From assembly GCF_000513115.1 (NCBI RefSeq), contig NZ_BAUU01000012.1:1-64000 (forward strand): a DNA stretch of 64,000 nucleotides. Reading direction: 5' to 3'. The stretch's first letter is position 1. Every line of letters starts with the position of its first letter. This document shows positions 17,471 through 25,983 of this stretch, piece by piece. Source of the stretch: Halalkalibacter hemicellulosilyticusJCM 9152 (GTDB lineage Bacteria; Bacillota; Bacilli; Bacillales; Bacillaceae_D). Made by a program: the position numbers and the translations under genes. The notes beneath the pieces are model-generated. The model searched no databases. It was given only the letters and a program-made list of their open reading frames with translations, and was not told the origin of the DNA.

Positions 17471-18699
17471 TGATGAAGGCAAAATTAAATCGTCTTAAAG
17501 GACATATGGGCTTTAAAGATGAACAGACTCCAAAGAAACCTGTTCACGCTGAACAAACGCCAACATTGACCATTCCTTTTGAGTCTGAATGGTCTGAATT
17601 CGACGTATACCCTTATTGGTTTGACGGACATTATATCCTCATTCGCGAAAAGGTTTACCCTTTAACAAAAAGACATGGACACTATCTATTCGAGCAGCTA
17701 CGAGACGTTTTATTATTATGGGAGACACAACAAGTGACACATCCTCTTTCTACAAAAGGGATTAAAGAGAATCAGCTTCTGTTTTTTGATACAGAAACGA
17801 CTGGTCTTAGTGGCGGTGCAGGGAATACAATCTTTTTACTTGGCTTTTGTCAATTTGACCATGAGTCTATTCGTGTTAAACAATATTTTTTACCTGGGCC
17901 TGAGTCTGAAGTCGCTCTATATCATGCATTTTTAACAGATATCGGTGATGACAAATATCTCGTTACATACAATGGTAAAGCTTTTGATTGGCCACAAGTT
18001 AAAACGAGGCACACATTTGTTCGCAATCAGGTACCCAAGCTTCCACCATTTGGACATTTCGATCTGTTGCATGCATCTCGCAGACTTTGGAAGAATGTCT
18101 TGCCCTCATGCAAACTAAAAATAGTGGAAGAAGAGGAGCTACACTTTTATCGTCAAGCTGATACTCCTAGTTACCTCGTTCCAATGTTATATTTTGATTT
18201 TTTACAAGATCCTAATCCTGAGTACGTTCGTTCTGTTTTTTTGCATCATGAGTGGGATGTTCTTTCCTTATTAAGTTTGTATATCCACCTCTCACAAAAA
18301 ATCATTCAGCCTGAAAAATGGTCTACACATAAAGAAACATTTGAAATAGCACGCTGGTTTGACTCGTTCGGTGAGGTAAATCACGCAATTCAATTGTACG
18401 AAATGCTACTAAAAACGGGTGTCAAACTAGACGATGACATTAAACATAAGTGCTACTTTTCATACGGTCTATTATTAAAAAAGCAAAAGCGCCACGAAGA
18501 AGCGCTCTCTTATTTTAAAAAATGTGACCCTTCTCAGCCAAACTATAGTGTCGCCGCGATAGAAGCTGCAAAATTATTAGAGCACCAATTCAATGATTTT
18601 GAACAAGCTCTTTATTATAGTAAGCAAGTCAACATCCAATCACCTTCAGAAGTTGTGCAAAAGAGAATCAATCGTCTAACGAAGAAAATCATGCATTGA
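17470..18699 (+). CDS. mrfB: Exonuclease MrfB (YprB), RNase H-like DEDD fold
   Basis: Metal-dependent exonuclease partner of MrfA. The 409 residues contain DxE in FFDTETTGLSGGAGNTIF, a middle Asp in YNGKAFDWP, and HxxxxD in HHEWDVLSLL, all of the DEDDh type. The C-terminal ~110 residues look like TPR helices (YEMLLKTG.., YSFGLLLKKQKRHEEALSYF-type). ATG 17470 overlaps the mrfA stop. Gene order mrfA-mrfB-cotD is the same as in B. subtilis, supporting the assignment. Confidence 0.92.
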   Translation: MMKAKLNRLKGHMGFKDEQTPKKPVHAEQTPTLTIPFESEWSEFDVYPYWFDGHYILIREKVYPLTKRHGHYLFEQLRDVLLLWETQQVTHPLSTKGIKENQLLFFDTETTGLSGGAGNTIFLLGFCQFDHESIRVKQYFLPGPESEVALYHAFLTDIGDDKYLVTYNGKAFDWPQVKTRHTFVRNQVPKLPPFGHFDLLHASRRLWKNVLPSCKLKIVEEEELHFYRQADTPSYLVPMLYFDFLQDPNPEYVRSVFLHHEWDVLSLLSLYIHLSQKIIQPEKWSTHKETFEIARWFDSFGEVNHAIQLYEMLLKTGVKLDDDIKHKCYFSYGLLLKKQKRHEEALSYFKKCDPSQPNYSVAAIEAAKLLEHQFNDFEQALYYSKQVNIQSPSEVVQKRINRLTKKIMH

Positions 18700-18872
18700 T
18701 TAAACTATTTCCAGGGTAAGCGCAAAAAATGTGATAAATCAACAAATTCTTTCAAACAACACGTGAATTTTTGGTAAGTGTTTGTAAAAGTAAAAAAGCA
18801 TTTGTCATTTTTCTTCGAACCTATTAAAATGAAATCGTTATAGACGTTAAGGTAGGAGAAGGTGAGAGCACA

Positions 18873-18968
18873 TTGCATCGCGCATTGTTAATTTTATTTT
18901 TCGTTATGATTGGATTAACCTTTTTAATTATGTCAGACATTAGAGAAGCGACGTTATCATTCTTATAA
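18873..18968 (+). CDS. Possible 31-residue small membrane protein
   Basis: TTG start at 18873 with GGAGAAGGTGAG upstream. The peptide begins MHRALLILFFVMIGLTF, which is one hydrophobic helix with a positive N-terminus, and ends REATLSFL. It is followed directly by cotD and could be a sporulation-period small membrane peptide. I do not recognise a family; the RBS and single-helix composition are the only support. Confidence 0.45.
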   Translation: MHRALLILFFVMIGLTFLIMSDIREATLSFL

Positions 18969-19024
18969 AGAATAGGATGCCCATTTGAATATTTTTAGGC
19001 TCTTTAAATAGGTAACTGACTAGG

Positions 19025-19052
19025 ACAATCGTCAGGGTTTTCACATAGGTTA
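19025..19052 (+). promoter_or_regulatory. Sigma-K-type promoter of cotD
   Basis: AC (19025-19026), a 17-bp spacer and CATAGGTTA (19044-19052) fit the sigma-K consensus AC-N16/17-CATANNNTA. It is 35 bp upstream of the coat gene, which in B. subtilis is a mother-cell late gene. Confidence 0.65.
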
Positions 19053-19086
19053 ATATTGACTCAACTAATAAAGGAGGAATTAACCT

Positions 19087-19437
19087 ATGTATTGTAAGCC
19101 TAGACCACATGTTTGCAAGCTTCCAACCACAACTCAGGTGATGCCAGCACAAGTTGCACCTACGCAGCATAATATCGTGGAAAAGACGTGCGAATATATT
19201 GTTCCTGAAGTGTATCCTACTCATACTCATAATCAGGTAAACCATGTGTATAAGCATGTTAAGAGCTTCCCACACACTTACTCGCAAAGTGACGCCATTG
19301 CACATCAGCAATTTGTTGCAGGTGCTCAAACAGGACCGGGATTCGGACCAGGAATGGGCCAAGTTGCAGGTGCCCAAACAGGGCCGATGGGCATGGGACC
19401 AGGATTTGGACCAAAGGGATGCGGCTGCAAACGTTAA
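19087..19437 (+). CDS. cotD: Spore coat protein CotD
   Basis: Inner spore-coat protein made in the mother cell late in sporulation. The 116 residues start YCKPRPHVCKLP and contain the family's His/Tyr-rich centre (YPTHTHNQVNHVYKHVKSFP, DAIAHQQF). The C-terminal third has two AGAQTGP repeats with Gly-Pro-Met/Phe runs and ends GCGCKR; this tail is longer than in B. subtilis CotD. AAAGGAGG precedes ATG 19087. The neighbours mrfB and ypsA are as in B. subtilis. Confidence 0.9.
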   Translation: MYCKPRPHVCKLPTTTQVMPAQVAPTQHNIVEKTCEYIVPEVYPTHTHNQVNHVYKHVKSFPHTYSQSDAIAHQQFVAGAQTGPGFGPGMGQVAGAQTGPMGMGPGFGPKGCGCKR

Positions 19438-19445
19438 GTTAACAG

Positions 19446-19480
19446 AAAAGCGAACTGTTTACTGCCAGTTCGCTTTTCCT
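19446..19480 (+). terminator. Terminator after cotD
   Basis: GAAAAGCGAACTG and CAGTTCGCTTTTC pair perfectly across an eight-base loop, followed by CTT. The T-run is short. Confidence 0.7.
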
Positions 19481-19500
19481 TATAAAGGTGTGAATGAACA

Positions 19501-20079
19501 ATGAAGGTTGTGGCCATTTCAGGATATAAAGCACATGAGCTAGGTATTTTTGATTCTAACCATGTTGCGATTACATACATCAAAAAAGCAATTGAAAACA
19601 GGCTTAGACCATTATGCGAGCAAGGTTTAGAATGGGTGATCATTAGTGGCCAATTAGGTGTTGAGCTTTGGAGTGCTGAAGTCGTCTTTTCATTGAAACA
19701 AGAATACAAAGACTTACGGTTAGCCGTACTAACACCTTATTTAGAACAAGAAAGCCGCTGGAAGGAAGAAACGCAACAATATTATCAATCGATCTTGGAC
19801 CGAGCCGATTTCAATGATAGTATTTCTAAGAGGCCTTATGATAACCCCATACAGCTTAAACAAAAGAATGAATTTATTTTATCTAAAGCTGATGGGATAA
19901 TATTGTTTTATGACGAAGAAAACCCTGGCTCTCCGAGGTTCATGTTTGAATTGGCAAAGGAAATGACTGACCATGGTGATGTGGAATTAATCCAAATAAC
20001 AGCGATGGATATGAATGAGCTCATTCAAGAAGAGCAATTTCTACATTCGTATAATCATGATGAACCATTTGAAAATTGA
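19501..20079 (+). CDS. ypsA: YpsA, SLOG-fold protein
   Basis: 192-residue protein of the DUF1273/YpsA family with a Rossmann-like SLOG fold (VVAISGYKAHELGIF, VIISGQLGVELWSAE, ADGIILFYDEENPGSP). SLOG proteins bind nucleotide-related ligands. YpsA is reported to affect cell division and sits beside gpsB in bacilli, as here. AAGGTG precedes ATG 19501. The biochemical activity is not known. Confidence 0.9.
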   Translation: MKVVAISGYKAHELGIFDSNHVAITYIKKAIENRLRPLCEQGLEWVIISGQLGVELWSAEVVFSLKQEYKDLRLAVLTPYLEQESRWKEETQQYYQSILDRADFNDSISKRPYDNPIQLKQKNEFILSKADGIILFYDEENPGSPRFMFELAKEMTDHGDVELIQITAMDMNELIQEEQFLHSYNHDEPFEN

Positions 20080-20225
20080 CAAGAGATCGAATTTTTGAAA
20101 AAATAAAAAGTAGTTTATGTGAGGAACAAACCAATAAGTATTTAAATGATTTTTGTGAATAATGAGACAGATCGACCATACATATATAACGAGATATGAA
20201 CATTGATAAAGATGGGGTGAAGACG

Positions 20226-20525
20226 ATGAATCAAGAGTTAAAGTTTACAACAAAGGAAATTTTGGAAAAAGATTTTAAGACAAGCATGAGAGGCTACAAT
20301 GCCGATGAGGTTGATAAATTTTTGGATGCTATTATACAAGATTACGAGGTTTTCAACAGAAAAATTAAAGAGCTTGAAGAAGAAAATGTCCATTTGAAGC
20401 GTGATTTGAAAAAAGCATCCGAACGGCAAAAGCAAGCACCAGCGCAACCGGTTGGAAGTACCAACTATGATATTTTACAAAGATTGTCTAATTTAGAAAA
20501 AGCCGTCTTTGGCAATAAATTATAG
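20226..20525 (+). CDS. gpsB: Cell division regulator GpsB
   Basis: DivIVA-like cytoplasmic protein of 99 residues that links penicillin-binding proteins to the division and growth machinery. The N-terminal domain ([39 protein letters not shown]) is the lipid-binding DivIVA fold; a coiled coil follows, then a linker of Gln/Pro/Ala and a short C-terminal trimerisation helix ([15 protein letters not shown]). ATG 20226 after GGGGTGAAG is preferred to the upstream ATG at 20196. Confidence 0.95.
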   Translation: MNQELKFTTKEILEKDFKTSMRGYNADEVDKFLDAIIQDYEVFNRKIKELEEENVHLKRDLKKASERQKQAPAQPVGSTNYDILQRLSNLEKAVFGNKL

Positions 20526-20543
20526 GTTTTTGAATCGAGCCAA

Positions 20544-20942
20544 ATGATTGAAGTCTACATTGACGGTGCGAGTGCCGGTAATCCCGGTCCATCTGGGGCA
20601 GGTATATATATCAATTATAAAACGGGAAAAGTTGAACACCATTCTACATTTTTAGGAGAATTAACGAACCACGAAGCTGAATTTGAAGCATTGATCATTG
20701 CCCTCCGTTTATGCCGTGAACAAAACATCAAAACGGTTTCTTTTCGGACGGACTCTAAGTTGGTTGATGATGCTATTGAAAAAAAACACGTGAAAAACCC
20801 TCTATACGTACCGTATGTGAAAGAGGCTCTTGAACTTATTGATCATCATTTTGATCTATTTTTTCTAAAATGGATACCTAGTCGACAAAACCAACAAGCA
20901 GATCGATTAGCTAGACAAGCGATCATAAAAGGAAGGAAATAA
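20544..20942 (+). CDS. RNase H-like protein (YpdQ/YpeP-like)
   Basis: 132-residue RNase HI-fold protein. Acidic residues of the active site are visible: Asp in VYIDGASAGNPGPSG, Glu in HEAEFEALI, Asp in FRTDSKLVDD and Asp in QNQQADRLAR. It lies in the gpsB-rnpB interval, where bacilli carry a reverse-transcriptase-like/RNase H gene. A role in degrading RNA-DNA hybrids is probable but not certain, since several bacillar paralogues show weak or no activity. The start ATG 20544 has a poor RBS and is only 19 bp after gpsB. Confidence 0.8.
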   Translation: MIEVYIDGASAGNPGPSGAGIYINYKTGKVEHHSTFLGELTNHEAEFEALIIALRLCREQNIKTVSFRTDSKLVDDAIEKKHVKNPLYVPYVKEALELIDHHFDLFFLKWIPSRQNQQADRLARQAIIKGRK

Positions 20943-21000
20943 TTACATATTGCTTCCTTAACACTTTCACGATATAATGAAGATTGTCGCTTAAGACAAT

Positions 21001-21396
21001 GTATAAGCATTCAGGTAATCGCTGCATATTTATATGTAGAGGAAAGTCCATGCTCGCACGAGCTGCGATGCTCGTAGTGTTCGTGCCTAGCGAAGTCATA
21101 AGCTAGGGTAGTCTTTATAAGACTAACGGCAAGGGAAGCACCTAAGTCAGCTGATATGGTGTGATACCTTTGAAAGTGCCACAGTGACGTAGTCCAGCTG
21201 GAAACAGGTGGAGTGGAACGCGGTAAACCCCTCGAGCGAGAAACCCAAAATTGGTAGGGGCATCTTCTCAATCGGAAATGAACGAAAGAGAAGAACAAGG
21301 GAATCCTTTGTAGATAGATGATTGCCACCGGAGTACGAGGTTCATCACCGTTTGTAGTACAATGGAACAGAACATGGCTTATCGAATGCTTATAAG
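21001..21396 (+). ncRNA. rnpB: RNase P RNA, Bacillus class B
   Basis: Catalytic RNA of RNase P, which removes tRNA 5' leaders. P1 arms ATAAGCATTC (21003-21012) and GAATGCTTAT (21384-21393) close the molecule. Conserved blocks are easily seen: GAGGAAAGTCCATGCTCGCA near 21039, TGTTCGTGCCTAGCGAAGTC, GAAAGTGCCACAGTGACG, GTGGAACGCGGTAAACCCCT, CGAGCGAGAAACCCAAA and AGATAGATGATTGCC. It lies between gpsB and ypsC as in B. subtilis. Confidence 0.97.
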
Positions 21397-21404
21397 ATGA
21401 AAGA

Positions 21405-21430
21405 AAACCCCTTTATGGGGCTTTTTTTAT
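21405..21430 (+). terminator. Terminator of rnpB
   Basis: AACCCC-TTTAT-GGGGCTT followed by TTTTT, nine bases after the end of RNase P RNA. Confidence 0.85.
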
Positions 21431-21488
21431 AATAATTAATTTTGGAAATAATAGGAATTGAGTCGAATGATTAATAAAGGAGTTAATT

Positions 21489-22625
21489 ATGAATAAAGTG
21501 ACACTAATTGCCACTGCAACAATGGGCTTGGAAGCTTTAGTTGCAAGAGAAGTTCGTAATTTAGGATATGAAGATGTACAAGTAGAGAATGGAAAAGTAA
21601 CATTTACTGCTGATGTATCAGCGATCCCTCGGGCTAATTTATGGCTACGAACAGCTGATCGTATCAAGCTACAAGTTGGTCAATTCAAAGCATACTCGTT
21701 TGATGAGCTTTTCGAAAAAACAAAAGCATTACCATGGGCTGACCTCATACCTGTACATGGAGAATTTCCCGTTATAGGGAAGTCTGTTAAGTCAAAGCTC
21801 TTTAGTGTTTCAGATTGTCAGGCGATTGTAAAAAAAGCAGTTGTTGAATCCATGAAGACGCGCTATAAGCGAGGTTGGTTTGATGAGAACGGTCCTTTTT
21901 ATCGAATAGAAGTAGCACTTCACAAAGATGTAGCAACACTATCCATTGATACATCTGGAACTGGATTACATAAACGCGGTTATCGTTATTTACATAATGA
22001 AGCTCCGTTAAAAGAAACGTTAGCGGCTGCTATGATTATGCTAACAGCATGGAAGCCAGAACTACCACTCGTCGATCCATTTTGTGGTTCAGGGACGATC
22101 CCGATTGAAGCTGCTATGATCGGTCAAAATATTGCTCCAGGATTTAATCGTGAATTTGTATCTGAAGATTGGCATTGGATCGGGAAGAAAACATGGGATG
22201 CTGCCAGACAAGAAGTAGAAGATGTCGCGAATTATGATCAACCTCTTGATATTTTAGGTAGCGATATCGATCATCGAAGTGTTGAATTATCGAAAGGCAA
22301 TGCGATGGAGGCTGGCTTTTCAGATCTTATTTCATTCAAGCAAATGCAAATTAAGGACTTCACACACTCAAAGGAATATGGGGTTATGATCGGAAATCCA
22401 CCATACGGTGAACGTCTAATGGAACGTCCAGAGGTCGAGCAAATGTACAAAGATATGGGGAATGTATGTAACAGGTTAGAAACGTGGTCCATTTACATGC
22501 TAACCTCGCATGAAGGCTTTGAATCATTATTTGGCAAACAAGCATCAAAAAAACGTAAGCTATACAATGGAAATTTGAAAGTTGATTATTATCAATTTTT
22601 TGGACCGAGGCCTCCAAAATCCTAA
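21489..22625 (+). CDS. ypsC: THUMP-domain 23S rRNA/RNA methyltransferase YpsC (RlmL-type)
   Basis: SAM-dependent RNA N2-guanine methyltransferase family, 378 residues. The N-terminal ~160 residues are a THUMP RNA-binding domain (ATMGLEALVAREVRNLGYED, KTRYKRGWFDENGPFYRIEV). The C-terminal Rossmann domain has the SAM motif VDPFCGSGTIPIEAAMIG, the acidic ILGSDIDHRSVELSKGNA and the catalytic NPPYGERL (NPPY). The RBS AAAGGAG precedes ATG 21489. The family methylates guanine in 23S rRNA in E. coli (RlmL); the exact base here is inferred. Confidence 0.92.
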   Translation: MNKVTLIATATMGLEALVAREVRNLGYEDVQVENGKVTFTADVSAIPRANLWLRTADRIKLQVGQFKAYSFDELFEKTKALPWADLIPVHGEFPVIGKSVKSKLFSVSDCQAIVKKAVVESMKTRYKRGWFDENGPFYRIEVALHKDVATLSIDTSGTGLHKRGYRYLHNEAPLKETLAAAMIMLTAWKPELPLVDPFCGSGTIPIEAAMIGQNIAPGFNREFVSEDWHWIGKKTWDAARQEVEDVANYDQPLDILGSDIDHRSVELSKGNAMEAGFSDLISFKQMQIKDFTHSKEYGVMIGNPPYGERLMERPEVEQMYKDMGNVCNRLETWSIYMLTSHEGFESLFGKQASKKRKLYNGNLKVDYYQFFGPRPPKS

Positions 22626-22637
22626 AAATATGAATGA

Positions 22638-22671
22638 TAAAAACAGTAGCTCCTATCGGCTATTGTTTTTA
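22638..22671 (+). terminator. Terminator after ypsC
   Basis: AAAACAGTAGC and GCTATTGTTTTT pair (one G-U) around TCCTATCG. Confidence 0.7.
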
Positions 22672-22779
22672 TTTCACCTGTAGTTAACATAATATAATTA
22701 TAATTAACTACGAACGTAAAAATGTGAATGTCCTTTCTAAAAATGGGTATATTAACATTGAATGAAAGGAGGATGCTTT

Positions 22780-23049
22780 ATGGCTTCTGATCAAGACTAT
22801 AATGACATTAAGCAAGTCGAAATGGCAATATTATCAGCAGAACATATGGTAGGGCAAGCAACTAGATCGATGGATGAGGAACAGCTCCAGTCAGCAACTG
22901 AAGCCATCTCAATAGCAAAGACGCAATTGCGTAATGCGGTTGCACACCAGACAGGGGTAGATCACACATTTTTAGAAATGGCCGATGAGTTAATTAATAA
23001 GGCCGATCATCAATTAATAGAAGCAATGAAAGATCGCCAATCAGAATAA
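22780..23049 (+). CDS. DUF2564-type small protein
   Basis: 89-residue soluble helical protein (DYNDIKQVEMAILSAEHMVG, QSATEAISIAKTQLRNAVAH), acidic, with no signal or membrane segment. It resembles the bacillar DUF2564 family found next to ypsC; function unknown. ATG 22780 is taken since AAAGGAGG ends seven bases before it. An earlier ATG at 22762 would lie upstream of that RBS. Confidence 0.65.
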   Translation: MASDQDYNDIKQVEMAILSAEHMVGQATRSMDEEQLQSATEAISIAKTQLRNAVAHQTGVDHTFLEMADELINKADHQLIEAMKDRQSE

Positions 23050-23257
23050 AATTCAAAAAAAGGACATGACGAAAGTGTTATATGTAAAACTCCCTCGGGA
23101 TGAAAATGCTTGACTCGTTGTTCGTTTGAACGAGAAACCCACTCGTATCATAAAGCTTTCAGTAAGTGTAATAATCGTATAAAGTGTTGTGTTTTACCTA
23201 ATTTATCTTTGCACCAAAGTTTCTCTTCTAGGGTAGAACCAAACAACTGGCGACTGA

Positions 23258-23296
23258 AGGGGCTGTCTCAAAAGTAATTGAGACAGCCCCTGTTTA
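23258..23296. terminator. Perfect 13-bp inverted repeat (bidirectional terminator)
   Basis: GGGGCTGTCTCAA (23259-23271) and TTGAGACAGCCCC (23278-23290) with a six-base loop. It lies between convergent DUF2564 and hydrolase genes. The preceding 23050-23257 stretch shows no gene. Confidence 0.7.
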
Positions 23297-23301
23297 CATT
23301 A

Positions 23302-24219
23302 CTAAAGATTATCTTTATAGAAAGCACCTAATTTTTCAACGGCTTTCCTCACCGGCTCTGGTCTGTCGTACAGGTCATAGTGGCTTGCCCCTTCTATCAC
23401 GAACAAATCTTTTTTCTCAGTAGCTGCTAAGTTATAAAGGTCATGACCGTCCTTGTAGGAACCAAACGCTCCTTGTACGCCACCGACAATGATTTGCAAA
23501 GGTTGAGTTAGCAAACTATCTGCCAAATGAAAAGCATCAAAGTCGATTATCGAGGCCACACTGGTGAACTTCAATTTGTTTGGAGCGTTAGGGTTCTGAC
23601 CTCTTGATGTTCTGTAGTAATCAACCGCTCCTACAAGATCGATGTCAGTCATACCAGCTGCTTCTCTTTCTGAATGACTATTAGGAATCCATTGTGTAAC
23701 CATAGGTTCGGCTCCACACGCTTCAGCAGTGCGTTGTTTAGCAACCTCCTCTAAAACTTTGATGGGATCGCCTTCACGATATCCACGACCGATATTCGCG
23801 CCAACGACTGTACCAACCGCTTTGATGCGACGCTCTGTCATTGCAGCATTTACAGCATATCCGCCTCCTGCACAAATACCTAACACACCAATACGATTTT
23901 CGTCGACATAATCTAGTGTAGTTAGGTAATCCACCGCACACCGAATATCCTCAACACGAGCCGCCGGATATTCAGCATAACGAGGCTTACCTTCACTTTC
24001 TCCTTGATAGGATGCATCGAATACAATCGTTACGTATCCTAGCTCAGCAAGTTTCTCCGCATAAATGCCCGCCGTTTGATCTTTACAACCGCTGCCCGGA
24101 TGAACACAAATAATTGCTGGATTTTGTTTTTTTCCTTCAGCATGTTCAGGAGCATTTAAAATCGCTACTACTTGTAGCCCATGTGCATGAAATTTCACTT
24201 TCTTTTTAGTAACTGTCAC
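23302..24219 (-). CDS. Alpha/beta hydrolase (dienelactone-hydrolase-like)
   Basis: 305-residue cytoplasmic alpha/beta hydrolase. The nucleophile elbow reads GICAGGG, with Cys in the usual Ser position as in dienelactone hydrolases. The oxyanion segment is CVHPGSGCKDQ and the catalytic His is in EGASHYDLYDRP. An insertion (residues about 150-215) forms the lid. It is divergent from a TetR gene that has a 10-bp palindrome in the shared promoter region, so its expression is probably induced by a small molecule that the enzyme breaks down. The substrate is unknown. Confidence 0.82.
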   Translation of the reverse strand: MTVTKKKVKFHAHGLQVVAILNAPEHAEGKKQNPAIICVHPGSGCKDQTAGIYAEKLAELGYVTIVFDASYQGESEGKPRYAEYPAARVEDIRCAVDYLTTLDYVDENRIGVLGICAGGGYAVNAAMTERRIKAVGTVVGANIGRGYREGDPIKVLEEVAKQRTAEACGAEPMVTQWIPNSHSEREAAGMTDIDLVGAVDYYRTSRGQNPNAPNKLKFTSVASIIDFDAFHLADSLLTQPLQIIVGGVQGAFGSYKDGHDLYNLAATEKKDLFVIEGASHYDLYDRPEPVRKAVEKLGAFYKDNL

Positions 24220-24327
24220 AGTTCAAACCACCTTTATTTTTTCTTTGAAATACACTTCTGTGTATTATTAATCTTGTGTATATTTATGTTAAGGTGAAGG
24301 AGTAGTTAATTCAATAACCACATTACG

Positions 24328-24353
24328 CAATATGTGTGTTAATACACATATTG
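24328..24353. promoter_or_regulatory. TetR-type operator between hydrolase and regulator genes
   Basis: CAATATGTGT (24328-24337) and ACACATATTG (24344-24353) are perfect arms with a six-base spacer. A looser copy of the motif (TGTGTATTATTAATCTTGTG) lies nearer the hydrolase. It likely binds the adjacent TetR protein and controls both divergent genes. Confidence 0.6.
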
Positions 24354-24388
24354 TTTTCATTGTGTACAAAATAAAGGAGGACTGCTGT

Positions 24389-24933
24389 TTGGATAAAATA
24401 GATCGAAGAATTTTAAAGTCTCGACAAGCTATTCAATCGACTTTTTTGCAACTGTTAGTTAAGGTAGGGTTTGACGAGATTACGGTTAAAAATCTTACAG
24501 AAAAAGCCGACATTGGTCGAAAAACATTCTATTTGCATTATATTGATAAATATGATCTGTTAGATAAGATTGTGGACGACCATATAGCACAATTGCGAGA
24601 AATATGTGATCAAAAACAAAACACAGGATTATAGAAGGTTCGATATTATGGTTTTCTTATTTTGAGCAGCATAAATCATTTTTTGCCGCGTTGTTTAAAA
24701 GTAAAGGTGCTTCATCATTTCGCAAAAAGCTATTGTTTTTTACTATGGAGGAAATAAATAAAAAGCTTAATGAGGATTCGCATCCGATTATTGATAAGCA
24801 TATTTTTTTGAAGTTTTTAGGTTCGGCAACAATGGGAGTATTGGAATCTTATGTATTAGAAGAAGTAGATAGTGATATTGAAGCTGTAGCAACTCAAGTT
24901 GTGCAACTATATACAAAAGTTATTAAGACATAA
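24389..24933 (+). CDS. TetR/AcrR family regulator (frameshifted)
   Basis: About 181 residues when joined. A TTG start at 24389 is set by AAAGGAGG at 24373-24380. The DNA-binding domain is KSRQAIQSTFLQLLVKVGFD, then NLTEKADIGRKTFYLHYIDK. The frame is lost near 24630, where GGATTATAGAAGG needs one more T to give G-F-I-E-G-S-I-L-W-F-S-Y-F and run on to 24933. The rest is the C-terminal TetR_C-like domain (FFAALFKSKGASSFRKKLLF). The domain type resembles the YxaF/DhaS-like TetR proteins. It probably represses the divergent hydrolase. The single-base loss looks like a sequence error. Confidence 0.78.
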
Positions 24934-25101
24934 ATTATAAAAATCCATAAAAAATAAAGGAGAAAACCTTTATCCAACGATCGCGACCTTTTATGAAATA
25001 GCGATTTGTAACTTATCTAAAAAAGAGAATGACTCAAATAAAAAGGGCTATATGTTTAGCTTGGAACATATAGCCTATTTCAATATTCTATCAGCAAAGC
25101 C

Positions 25102-25423
25102 TTACTGAATGTGTGACATAGCTTCCTTAATAAATTTATAATCGCCCCATCAAATCCATATTGTAAAGGGCTACCTTGGTTTTCAGTATGGGAACGTGCG
25201 GCTCCTATTCCAATTTTTAAATACCCTACTGTTTGAGTGACATGATTTGTTGAAGATTAGCAATATCTGCTTCATTGTCAATTCAGTAACCTGAACTCAA
25301 CCGGCGCGAAGGAGAGAGAAGCCGAATTTGATCATAATGGTGAAGTGTGCTCACTGTAAGCCCTGTTTGTTTTGCCAGTTCTCCTACTTTCTTTTCCAGT
25401 CTTTCTTTATTAACTGTGATCAT
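25102..25423 (-). pseudogene. Decayed MerR-family regulator
   Basis: From ATG 25423 (preceded by GAGGGGAAG) the frame reads ITVNKERLEKKVGELAKQTG, LTVSTLHHYDQIRLLSPS and SSGY, the MerR winged-helix N-terminus. It then hits TGA where Arg-Leu-Tyr is expected, continues NEADIANLQQIMSLKQ in the same frame, hits TAG, and finally only the far C-terminus YKFIKEAMSHIQ is found in another frame before a stop at 25102. About 107 codons remain of an expected ~250, so the middle is deleted. Several lesions mark it as a true pseudogene, unlike the single-indel genes of the window. The DNA from 25424 to 25860 shows nothing else I can identify. Confidence 0.7.
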
Positions 25424-25871
25424 CTTCCCCTCATCAATTACTTGCTAGTAACAAAATAGAACCATTCCAATATGGAAACGATTCATTTTATAGAGAACGA
25501 ATTACTCGATTGTATTCCTCTTGTGCCTCTGTCTTACCCCGTCAAAATATAGTAATTATTTCCTGCAACTCAAAAAAGTTTAATAGTTATTTTTTAGTAG
25601 TTCATTTAAAAAGTGGTTAAATTGAACTGTGAATTTATTCGAATTTTGTCAAAAAAAATCAGACGATAAGAACTATAGAAAGTTAAACATATTTATCCGA
25701 TAAAGTAGATAATTAGAAAATCAATAAAAAATAGTAGATTCAATTCTTATTAAAAGGATTAACTCAAAATGGATAAAAACTGCTTATCACGAAGGTGACT
25801 TAAGTACAGTTAAATGTTCGATGAGGTCAGACTCTGTCTTAAAATTCTATTGAAAGGGGGTGGTATTTTAC

Positions 25872-25964
25872 ATGAAAGTACTTACGTTCCAATCAAAGAA
25901 AGGAGGGATAGTCATTTCGGAAAATTCACGATTAATCTTAAATTTTGGACTATGCAAAAAATAA
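25872..25964 (+). CDS. Possible 30-residue leader peptide before the adhesin gene
   Basis: ATG 25872 is preceded by GAAAGGGGGTGG and the frame reads MKVLTFQSKKGGIVISENSR, then 10 residues to TAA at 25962. The stop lies 20 bp before the adhesin start and six bases before its RBS, so translation of the two would be closely linked. I do not recognise the peptide. Good RBS and position are the support; it could be a translated leader that couples or attenuates adhesin expression. Confidence 0.4.
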   Translation: MKVLTFQSKKGGIVISENSRLILNFGLCKK

Positions 25965-25983
25965 ACTGTTAGGAGGGGGAAAT

